In this document: positions 24,273 to 33,409 of the stretch, one piece after another
Position numbering within the stretch: position 1 is the first letter of the stretch
How the letters are laid out: every line of letters starts with the position of its first letter
Assembly (NCBI GenBank): GCA_032719365.1
Contig: CM064873.1
Span: forward strand, 6,668,501 to 6,732,500
Direction: 5' to 3'
From: Prinsepia uniflora
Lineage: Eukaryota > Streptophyta > Magnoliopsida > Rosales > Rosaceae
Length of the DNA: 64,000 nucleotides
Made by a program: the position numbers and the translations under genes
Notes under the pieces: generated by a model
The model's input: only the letters and a program-made list of their open reading frames with translations
Told to the model about the DNA's origin: nothing
The model's database searches: none

Positions 24273-24658
24273 TGACAGGACCCATCCCGATCCCTCTGGA
24301 TTATCGTAGGATGTGTCCTGCTCCCGTCTGACACCACGTGCCAGACCAGGAATAAAACCATAACTCCCTCGGGGTTTCCAAAGTGCGTCGTGATTCACAG
24401 AGTACGCAATGGCATGTGATGTCTCGGTCTCAGCTACTGCCCGCATCCGCGATCAACCTGAAGGGTATCAAAGACCATAAAAGCTGTGAGTGGACAAAAA
24501 TAAACAGTTGGAAAATACATTTCCGAAATGAACATTTATACCCTTCAATTAAAAGCATGCATGCAGGCAAAATCGTCATTTCACCCCGATCGTCCGATAA
24601 TCCTCGATTAATCCTTAATTAATTGTTATTAATCATGAATTCGGGACGGGTCGTTACA
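24273..24658 (-). repeat. Internally deleted LTR M (reverse)
   Basis: Both termini are present: TGACAGGACCCATCCCGATCC on the left and GACGGGTCGTTACA on the right. Flanks are TGTGT (24268-24272) and TGAGT (24659-24663), a 4/5 target duplication. Only 386 bp remain instead of nearly 3 kb. U5-side sequence runs to about 24565 and then jumps at AAGCATGCATGCAGG to U3-side sequence, so one internal deletion explains it. Confidence 0.75.
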
Positions 24659-24887
24659 TGAGTGATTGCGATTGTGGTATTTTGATATGGTTTTTATGGT
24701 TGACTTACTTTCTAGTATCACTGAATTTTCTATAATTTGCATGTACTATGAGATTTTGATTTATCATCTGTTTAATTGAGATTTATGAATTTCTATTTTG
24801 TATGCATAGGTTTTCTAAAACATAGGGTAATTACTTGTGTTTGACGATTATGTTTTCGAAATTGTGTTTTAAAATACTTATTTTAGA

Positions 24888-27800
24888 TAGCCCTGTTAAT
24901 TGGTTCTTAAAAACCGGACCGAAAACTGGACCGAACTAGAACTGAAATCGAAAAAATCGAATTGAAAGAAAACCAAAATCGAACTGAACCGGGTCCAAAT
25001 CGGTTCTGTTTTGGTTCTTAATTTAACAAAATGAACCGAGCAAAAAAAAATTGAACTACATGAAATGGGCTTCTGTTTTTGGAAGCCCAACGTAAGAAAC
25101 CTGGTGGAAGCCTCTCTTTTTGGAGGCCCATCCCAAGAAACAAGGTACATGCCTAGCCCAGGCCCATAAACAATTAGCCAACAGTCCAACCCAGTCCCAA
25201 TAAATAGGTGGAAGCACAACCCATTATCTAAACCCACTCTTCCAAAACGACGCCTCTCTGCTCTCCATAGGGACCCTAATCCCTAATCCCCATTTCGCTC
25301 TCAATCTCCCATTTCACAAACTCACACTCACCTCATTCGGGTCTTCTCTCCCACCCAGCCTCCCTAGATAATAGACTTGAGACTCTAGTCTCTCGACCCC
25401 TCATCGGCTCATCTCATTCTTAGCTCTCATTCGTCCTCCCAGCTGTCATGCTCTCCATCTGAGTCTCTATCAATGTCTCCTCTCTGTCTGACTGTCTCAA
25501 GGCCCATCGGCCTCGCCTGACGGCTGCTCTCACGGTGTCGCCTCCTCTTACGACCTTGCGAGTCTGACCCCCATGGCCCCCTCAATCTCTCCAGTCTTCA
25601 TCTCTATCAGAAACCGTCGATCCATCACCAGATGAGCAAACTTCTCACGGCCTCGATCTCTCTAGTGACTCCAGTTTCCATCTATTTCTCACCTTGATCT
25701 CGCTTGAACTCTCTCACCCCTCCCTTGATCTTTTGAATGCCGTAAATCTTCCTACATCTCTCTCAGCCCCCATCTCGGGCTTCGAATCGATCGGTATTGA
25801 TAGGACCCGCCCCGAACCAGCATTCCAAATTTAACCTTACAAGTTCAAATGCATAAATATCCAAAATAAAGTTATATATACAATCCGAATTCAAAAGATG
25901 CCATTCAAGGGATAATGTCCAAAATTACAAGTTCCGAGCACGACTCTAAGCTATCCTGCGGGTTAACCTACCCGACAGGGGGTTCAGGTGCGCAGTGTAG
26001 ATCTATGGCTCAGCCTCGGGATCCTCTTCTACCTCAGTAGCACGGCCTGGAGGGGTCAACAAAACATTAAGGGTGAGTGGGCCGAAACTCAAAGTTTATA
26101 AAACAGTTTAATAAATAAAATATATACTTTTACCCCTCCGTTTTCCAAACATGCATGCATTAGTATTTAAAACCATAAAATCATATAGGATATCACAAGT
26201 CATATGATAAAACCATAAATATAACCACAGTCACTGCACTATACAATCAAATCCTGACATCCCAGATGTCCGCCGTCCGTGACGTCCAATAAGGTCACAG
26301 TCCTAAGGCTACGCGTGCCACTCGGGATCTCAGTCCCGAGTCCAATCCCCGAACCCAGTCCGGGTACAGTATCCCAGATTCCTAGCGTCCCAGACGCTTG
26401 ACGTCCCAGACGTCCAATCATAGCAATCCTACTCATGAGCCATCCTACGGTCCGGTCCCTCTGTAGAATGACCCCTCGCAGGCAATGCGCCGTGACCACT
26501 CCAGGGTACCACATCCGGAGGAGACAGTATCACACGGGAGGATCTATATAGGGCAGTACCAAAGATAGTCATCGATATCCACATGCATATATGTATATAT
26601 ATAAAATCCAAAATAATATCTAAATTTCACCAGATGGGACTCAAGCCCAAACATCGTACATATATAAGTGAAAACAGTTATGCATGCAAGGGTTTAATGA
26701 AATCGGGCCCACTCACAGTACAATCCTGCTGCAAAACTGCGCGTATAACCTCGTCCCGGTACTATTGTACGATTCCTGTTTGTCCAAATCACACGTAAAG
26801 GTCACTACAAGTCCTTAACATTCAACCAAGAAGTCCTAGACTGAAATCGGGCTGGGAAAGCCGCCCGAACACGCTTCCCGAGGTAACCAACCCTATTCTG
26901 ACCAACTTAACGATCTCCGATCGACTCGATTTTTAACTAAAAAATGTTCAGTACACTGGAAGGATGAAAACTCTAGTTGACCTTGACCGGAGATGAGCCT
27001 TCAGGCACAGCCCAAAGTGGCTGCGCGTGAAAGCCACACGCCTGGCACTGTAGCTACAATGTCGTCTCCTTCATTCGAAAGCCTGTTAAACGGGTCCCCA
27101 ACCCGCGACTCAACCCGGCCAATACTCCATCAATTCACACTCGATCTCCTTCGTTTTCAAACCTAAGACTTCCCTTAACCTTTTAATTTGAGTTCTGAGT
27201 CATTAATCAACCTCAACAGGTCCTAAATCAACCCTTCGACCCGTGATCAACCAAACGGGTCGACCATCGCATCTCACTGGTTTCCCTTCCATTTTCAAAT
27301 TAACTAAACCTGAAGCTTACTAGGACCTATACGAACCATAACACACAAACAATTTCACAGTTACTCACCTGGAAGTCGTCGTCCCCAGCTCTGAAAATCT
27401 TTCGAAAATGGAACTTGGGTTCCTAGCCAAGTCGTGGTCGAATCACTTCAGAAATGGTATGCTTGAACTCCAATTGGTCCCAGAAAGCCGTTTAGATTCT
27501 TGGTTTCGTCCAACTAGCCTCACAAATCAAACTCGATTTTCCCTCCAAAATCCCAAATTTTCCAGTTCTCTGTTTTCTCTCAAGTTTTCAACCTCTCCTC
27601 TTCAGAAATGGCCTTCTCTCACTCTCCAACTCTCTGTTAACTGAATCGTGTTGCCAACACCCGTGGGAATCCTCTCAGTCCCACTCAGGAATTTGTTTCC
27701 CGCAACGGTCCCAAACTCAGAACAAAATGGTGCCCGTCCCTGGTGTTTGATTCAGCCCACAAACCTGTGTTTCCCACTGCCTCAAAACCATTAAACTAAC

Positions 27801-28502
27801 TCTTGTCCAGCCACTAACACGTTTAAACAATAGCTTGATCAGAGCACTCACGGCGTGGGTGTGCAGTCTCTGTTTTCTACGGTTTTCAAACAGTAACCCC
27901 CTGCAAAATTACCATTTTGCCCTTCTGCCCAAAATGACCAAAATGCCCTTCTCTTTCTAGACCCGTAACTCAACCGTCCGATGTCCGTTTTCAGCGTGCC
28001 GCCTGTCTATGGACTCAGGGCATCGAGACCTACCTAACGGTCCTTGAATCTTGTGAAAATCAGTTGTCAATCAAAAAGTCAACATTTTCCCCCTTTTCGT
28101 CCAAATTACGAAAATGCCCTTAAACTTCCGAACGTCATAACTTTTTCCCCGATCGTAGGAATTGGACGTGCCACATGTCTATGGACTCGTGACATCCCGA
28201 ACTACGTCACGGTCATTGGTCAACGTCCGTTTGACCTACCAATCAAAAAGTCAACAATTTGACCATACTATTCATAGGGGTAAAAACGTCATTTCATTCA
28301 TTATTTTACAATTTTACATTACTATAATTTCAGGGGCGTTACAGGTATATCCCTCTCTCGATGAAAACCGATTAAACCGGTTCAAAATCGAGTCAAAGTC
28401 GAATCAAACCGGTTTAATTGATTTTCGTTTCAAACGGTTTTGAGGGTAAAAATCGGACCAAACTGCTACCGACTTCCTACCCTGTTCGATTTCGGTTTCG
28501 TT
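24888..28502. mobile_element. Unclassified, possibly hAT-like non-autonomous element
   Basis: This segment separates LTR X from the U5 of the next retrotransposon. The outer parts (24888-25797 and 28349-28502) carry AACCGGACCGAAAAC and TCGGACCAAAC-type words in inverse orientation and CCCTG at both edges, as in many plant hAT-derived elements. The middle of the left part is CT-rich with no ORF. I could not find clear terminal inverted repeats or an 8-bp target duplication, so the class is uncertain. A solo LTR (25798-28343) is nested inside. Confidence 0.3.
25798..28343 (-). repeat. Solo gypsy LTR N (reverse)
   Basis: It starts TGATAGGACCCGCCCCG and ends TTCAGGGGCGTTACA, with perfect target duplication GGTAT (25793-25797 and 28344-28348). 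Its length is 2546 bp. It shares the GCCCACTCAC-type arms (26073-26082 and 26707-26716) and GACGTCCCAGACG words (26258-26420) with LTR L, and it ends with the GCGTTACA form found in LTR B. Confidence 0.9.
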
Positions 28503-28798
28503 TCCAGGTCGTGGTACAAGTGCGGGGGCAAGCGCCGAGGTAGAGGCAGAGGCATAAAGTTTTCCGTTGCGGAGTAGTTAGTTCACAGAGTAGGATTTAT
28601 TCTTTAACCTGTTTTGTAATATTATGCTCTGTGAAACTGTGGACTTGACGTTCAGTCGGATGTATTTGTTTAATCTCCCTGGTCTGACAATGGGTGTGAT
28701 GTAATATTATTTAGTTTTCCGGTCTTCTGGATTCGATTGTCAGACGGGAGCAGGATGCCTCCCGATTATCGAGGCGATAATCGGGGTGGGTCCTGTCA
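28503..28798 (+). repeat. Surviving U5 part of the 5' LTR
   Basis: From CCAGGTCGTGGTACAAGTG to TCCTGTCA it matches 36118-36412 at about 98%. Upstream of CCAGG the similarity stops abruptly. It contains the 10-bp pair GTCTGACAAT (28682-28691) / ATTGTCAGAC (28736-28745) and the terminal hairpin at 28761-28785. Confidence 0.85.
28761..28785 (+). other. LTR-end hairpin
   Basis: CCCGATTATCG and CGATAATCGGG form an 11-bp perfect stem with loop AGG, 13 nt before the LTR end. The identical structure is in the 3' LTR (36375-36399) and in reverse LTR B (4776-4800). Confidence 0.8.
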
Positions 28799-28800
28799 AT

Positions 28801-28812
28801 TGGTATCACAGC
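28801..28812 (+). other. Primer binding site
   Basis: TGGTATCACAGC, two bases after the LTR end. It differs by one base from the complement of the initiator tRNA-Met 3' end. Confidence 0.85.
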
Positions 28813-28897
28813 CTAGGTTTACGATTCGTGTCTGGCACTCGGGTGTGCCTCGATTATTGTACTAACTTATGCCTCTTTCAGAGAAGGACGACCGGCC

Positions 28898-29947
28898 ATG
28901 CCTCCGCGATGCGAACCCCCTCCACGACCTGACGCCGATGCCGAGTGTGCTTCGATCGAGCGAGCCCAGCGTCTTGGGGCTACGGTGTTTAGTGGTGGAG
29001 CGGATCCCGACGATGCTCACCGTTGGATTTCTCGGTTCGAGCGGATTTTTGCTGTGATGCGCTGTCCTCCTGAGGAGCGGGTTGTATTGGCTACCTTTTT
29101 GCTTGATGGATCTGCTTATGAGTGGTGGTACACTCTGGAGTTGTCGGGTTGGGATGTCCGTACAATGACTTGGGAGACCTTTCGTGAACGGTTTCTGGAT
29201 CAGTATTATCCCCGTTCATTCCGTGATGCTAGGGAGACCGAGTTTCTACAGCTCCAGCAGGGGAGCATGTCTGTAGCTGAGTATGAGCAGAAATTTCAGA
29301 TGCTAGCCCGTTTTGCTCCTACCTTTGTATCTACTGAGGCTGAGAAATGTCGTAGGTTTGAGCTTGGCCTACGGGGTGAGATATGGGCCATTGTGACAGC
29401 CGGAGCTTTTACCACTCTCCGGGAGTTGTCAGATGCCGCAGTGCGGGTTGAGGCCAGTCTCCCGACACGTTCACAGTACTCTGGTGGTGGACAACGTCGA
29501 GAGCGTTCATATCCTGGATCGTATGGTCAGAGAGCCCCGAAGAAAGGACGTTATGGTGGAGCCTCATCTGCAGGAAATGATCGTTATGGCAGGCCTGGTA
29601 ACTATCAGAGTCCCGGATTCCGAGCGCCTAGGGTGCAGACTGCTCCGCAGGGGAGCGCGACTTCGGTTGCTTCCACGGGACGGCAGAGTGGTGGTTTTGC
29701 TCGCGATGCTTCCAGTGTTATCTGTTTCTTCTGTGGCGAGCGGGGCCACTATCAGAGGGAGTGTTCATCTTTGCCACAGGGTGGTGGCGCAGGTCGGGGT
29801 GGAGCAGAGCAGGGACGAAGTACAGCTGCAGTTTCTGGAACTGGTAGTACTAGAGGAGGTGGGGCTGGAGCGGCTAATGGACAGAGGGGCCGGGGCCGTG
29901 GGCGAGCAGGTGGACCACAGACCCGAGTTTTTGCTGTTACGCAGTAG
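28898..29947 (+). CDS. gag: gag (capsid and nucleocapsid) of the chromovirus
   Basis: The 349-residue frame forms the structural part of the virus-like particle. Residues about 45-150 look like the retrotransposon gag domain (HRWISRFERIF, SAYEWWYTLE, FRERFLDQYYP, FLQLQQGSMSVAEYEQKF). A basic Gly/Arg/Ser-rich linker follows, then a CCHC zinc knuckle (C276, C279, H284, C289) for RNA binding and a Gly/Arg-rich tail. The ATG at 28898 lies 86 bp after the primer site, and its MPPR start matches the remnant in element A. The frame ends at TAG (29945-29947), but the next domain follows in the same frame, so the stop is probably a mutation rather than a natural gag end. Confidence 0.85.
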   Translation: MPPRCEPPPRPDADAECASIERAQRLGATVFSGGADPDDAHRWISRFERIFAVMRCPPEERVVLATFLLDGSAYEWWYTLELSGWDVRTMTWETFRERFLDQYYPRSFRDARETEFLQLQQGSMSVAEYEQKFQMLARFAPTFVSTEAEKCRRFELGLRGEIWAIVTAGAFTTLRELSDAAVRVEASLPTRSQYSGGGQRRERSYPGSYGQRAPKKGRYGGASSAGNDRYGRPGNYQSPGFRAPRVQTAPQGSATSVASTGRQSGGFARDASSVICFFCGERGHYQRECSSLPQGGGAGRGGAEQGRSTAAVSGTGSTRGGGAGAANGQRGRGRGRAGGPQTRVFAVTQ

Positions 29948-29971
29948 GAGGCCAGGGCAGCACTTGGTGTT

Positions 29972-30985
29972 GTGACAGGTACACTCACGATCTTTGGGCA
30001 TGATGTTTGTGCTTTAATTGATCTCGGAGCTACTCATTCATTTATATCGCGGGACTGTGAGTTGTTGGCGGGTAGAGAGGTGTCCGCATTAGATTGTGAT
30101 TTGGGTGTGAGTACACCCACAGGAGATGTATTTGTGGTGAACCAAGTGTTGCGGGAGTGTCCCGTAATGGTAGGTGACGTTGGAATGGTAGCAGATTTGA
30201 TACTCTTGGACTTGCACGACTTTGATGTCATTTTGGGAATGGATTGGTTGACGCTCCATCATGCTTCTATCGAATGTGTCGATAAGAAGGTTACTTTTCG
30301 GAGCCCTGGGTTACCGGAAACCACCTTTCAGGGAATACAACGAGCAACTCCTGTCGGAGTGATTTCAACGCTGAAGGCAAGTAAGTTGTTGAGGAAGGGG
30401 TGCCAGGGATACTTAGCTCAAGTGATGGACTCACGAGCTGCACCATTGAGGGTGGAGGATATACCGATAGTACGGGAGTTCCCGGATGTCTTTCCGGAGG
30501 ATCTACCGGGATTTCCACCGCATCGAGATGTCGAGTTCACTATTGACCTAGTTCCAGGAACGCAACCTATTTCTCAGACTCCGTATCGTATGGCGCCAGC
30601 CGAGTTGAAAGAACTGAAGGCGCAGTTACAAGAATTACTTGAGATGGGGTTTATTCGACCGAGTGTATCCCCCTGGGGAGCCCCGGTGTTGTTTGTGAAG
30701 AAAAAGGATGAGAGTTTGAGACTCTGCATTGATTACAGGCAATTGAATAAAGTAACAGTCAGGAACAAATACCCGTTGCCTCGGATCGATGATTTGTTCG
30801 ATCAGCTGCGAGAAGCGCAGTACTTCTCCAAAATTGATCTTCGTTCTGGGTATCATCAGTTGTGGGTTAAGGATGAGGATGTACCCAAGACAGCCTTTAG
30901 GACCCGATATGGTCATTATGAGTTCCTTGTGATGCCATTTGGTTTGACCAACGCACCCGCAGCGTTTATGGATTTGATGAACTGA
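29972..30985 (+). pseudogene. pol: pol part 1: protease and first half of reverse transcriptase
   Basis: It is in the same frame as gag. The aspartic protease core is LIDLGATHSFIS, with the catalytic Asp codon at 30020-30022. The usual D-S/T-G is D-L-G here. The spacer contains the conserved FPDVFPEDLPGFPPHRDVEF. Reverse transcriptase motifs follow: VLFVKKKDESLRLCIDYRQL, KYPLPRIDDLFDQL, the first catalytic Asp in KIDLRSGYHQ (30836-30838), and FLVMPFGLTNAPAAF. The frame stops at TGA (30983-30985) about 12 codons before the second catalytic motif, so no functional enzyme can be made without readthrough. Confidence 0.85.
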
Positions 30986-32449
30986 GTGTTGCAGCCATAC
31001 TTGGATCGCTTTGTCATCGTGTTCATCGACGATATCCTAGTCTACTCGAGGAGTGCGGAAGCGCACGAGGAGCACTTAAGGATGGTGCTAGGTACCTTGA
31101 GGGAAAACCAGTTGTATGCGAAGCTCAGCAAGTGTCAGTTTTGGTTGACGAGCGTGAGTTTCTTGGGGCATGCGATCTCAACTGACGGGATCAGTGTGGA
31201 TTCTCAGAAAATTGAGGCAGTGGCGAAGTGGGAACAACCGAGGACCGTCACTGAAGTCAGAAGTTTCTTGGGTTTGGCCGATTACTACATGAGGTTTGTA
31301 GAGGGTTTCTCTACCATTGCTGCCCCGTTGACACGACTGACGCGGAAGGGAGTCAAGTTTGACTGGGATGACGATTGTGAGCGTAGTTTTCAGGAGCTAA
31401 AGGAAAGGTTGACATTTGCTCCTATACTGACCCTTCCAGACGACAGTGGGGAATTCGAGGTGTACAGTGATGCATCCTTACAGGGTTTGGGATGTGTGCT
31501 AATGCAGCATGGGAAAGTGATTGCCTATGCTTCGCGCCAGTTGAAACCGCATGAGCGCAATTATCCTACGCACGACTTGGAGTTAGCTGCTGTTGTGCAT
31601 GTGTTGAAAATTTGGAGACATCACCTGTATGGTGCGACTTGCAGAATGTTCACGGATCACAAGAGCCTGAAGTACTTGTTCACTCAGAAGGAGTTAAATG
31701 TGAGGCAAAGACGGTGGCTAGAGCTAATTAAGGACTATGATTGCACAATTGAGTACCACCCTGGAAAAGCCAATGTGGTGGCTGATGCTCTAAGCCGGAA
31801 GTCGACGCATTCTGTAGCACATCTACGGACGGTTCATTTACCACTTTTGGTTGAACTCCGTAAGACTAGCATTGCTTTGGGACTGGATAGCCAAGGTGTC
31901 TTGCTGGCTAATTTTCATGTGAGACCACTCTTAATCGATCGGATCGTTGAGGCTCAATCTCAAGATCCTGTCTCGTGTGTACTTCGGATTGAAGTGGAAG
32001 CCAGTGAGCAGCTAGATTTCACAGTCAGGGAGGATGGAGCTTTGCTAAAAGAAGGACGGTTGTGTGTGCCCGACGTTGAGGCACTGAAGAAGGAGATCTT
32101 GGACGAGGCTCATAGTTCGGCCTACGCGATGCATCCTGGTGGGACCAAGATGTACCGTACCTTGCAAGAGCATTACTGGTGGCCGGGTATGAAACGAGAG
32201 ATTACCGTGTTTGTCAGAAGGTGTCTGATTTGCCAGCAAGTGAAGGCTGAGAGACAACGACCTTATGGAGCCTTGCAACCCCTACCTATCCCGGAATGGA
32301 AATGGGATCACTTAACGATGGATTTTGTATTTGGACTTCCTAGGACACCCAGGGGTCACGATGGAGTTTGGGTGATTGTGGACAGGCTTATGAAATCAGC
32401 TCATTTCTTGCCGGTGCGAGAGAACTTCAGAATGACACAGTTGGCTTAG
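30986..32449 (+). pseudogene. pol: pol part 2: reverse transcriptase end, RNase H, integrase start
   Basis: It continues in the same frame. FIDDILVYS (31022 on) is the F/Y-x-DD catalytic box of reverse transcriptase. RNase H begins near 31455 with its catalytic Asp in YSDAS (31469-31471), followed by YASRQLK, ELAAVVHVLKIWRHHLYG and TDHKSLKYL. The integrase zinc finger has His codons at 32111 and 32132 and the C-x2-C pair at 32222 and 32231. The first integrase catalytic Asp is in TMDFV (32321-32323). A TAG at 32447-32449 ends the frame within the integrase core. Confidence 0.88.
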
Positions 32450-33358
32450 TTGTTTATCGACGAGATCATCCGTTTGCACGGTACTCCAGAATTAATAGTT
32501 TCTGACAGAGACCCGAGGTTTACTTCTCGGTTTTGGCAGAGTCTACAAGAAGCCTTTGGGACGAAACTCCGTTTCAGTACTGCATTTCATCCTCAGACTG
32601 ACGGCCAGTCTGAGCGAACCATCCAGATATTGGAGGATATGATGCAAGCTTGCGTTCTGCAATTTCAGGACACTTGGGAATCACATCTAGCCTCGATGGA
32701 ATTTGCCTACAATAACAGCTATCAGGCGAGCATTGGGATGGCTCCGTACGAAGCCTTGTACGGACGGCAGTGTAGAACCCCGTTGTGTTGGACGGATGTG
32801 GGTGAAAGGAAGCTGACAAAATTTGAATTGGTGGAACTGACAACCGAGAAGGTCAAACTCATCAGAGATCGGCTCCAGGCAGCCCAGGATAGACAAAAAA
32901 GCTATGTGGACCATCGGATTCGAGATCTTGAGTTTGCGGTCGGAGATCGGGTATTTCTGAAACTGTCCCCTTGGAAAGGTGTCGTGAGATTTGGCAGGCG
33001 AGGAAAGTTGAGCCCTCGTTACATCGGACCTTATGAGATCACGGAGAGGATTGGCCCGGTGGCCTACAGGTTGGCACTACCGCCAGAGCTTTCGAAGGTC
33101 CACGATGTTTTCCACGTGTCGATGTTGCGGAAATACGTGTTCGACGCATCTCATGTACTGGAGGAACAACCCATTGAACTCCGAGAAGACTTGAGCTTTG
33201 AGGAACAGCCGGTGCAGATTTTGGACAAGAAGGATAAGGTGTTACGTCGGAAGACCGTTCCTCTGGTAAAGGTTCTCTGGAGGAACCAGAATGTGGAGGA
33301 AGCCACATGGGAACCCGAGGCGCAGATGCAAGAACAGTTCCCCTATTTGTTTCCTTGA
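32450..33358 (+). pseudogene. pol: pol part 3: integrase core end and chromodomain
   Basis: The second catalytic Asp is in VSDRDPRF (32504-32506) and the Glu in GQSERTIQ (32612-32614), with 35 residues between them, the DD35E spacing of gypsy integrases. A GPY/F-like block (RGKLSPRYIGPYEI) follows, then a conserved HDVFHVSMLRKY. The last ~50 residues (from about 33210) look like a chromodomain (VPLVKVLWRN, ATWEPEAQM), which in chromoviruses directs insertion to modified chromatin. The natural stop TGA is at 33356-33358, 51 bp before the 3' LTR. Confidence 0.85.
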
Positions 33359-33409
33359 AATTTCGGGATGAAATTTCTTAAGAGGGGGGGGGGGGGGGAG
33401 GGGGGAGAT

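Larger units (their letters stand above)
22272..24887 (+). repeat. Left part of old gypsy LTR X
   Basis: It starts TGTAACGACTTGAAAATCCG next to an internal 3' end, so it was a 3' LTR. It has drifted from the other families but keeps the shared layout: a GACTTTTTGA-like stretch, the AGATAGGCAGTACG module, and GTAAGTGGAC (23563-23572) in place of GTGAGTGGAC. A GT/CG microsatellite lies at 22611-22650. It is broken at 24273-24658 by a deleted LTR and after about 24887 by the next segment. Its U5 end is probably the stretch 39223-39409. Confidence 0.65.

Noticed and set aside
29433..29975. 180-codon frame overlapping gag
   Set aside because: Out-of-frame shadow of the gag coding sequence with no recognisable domain.
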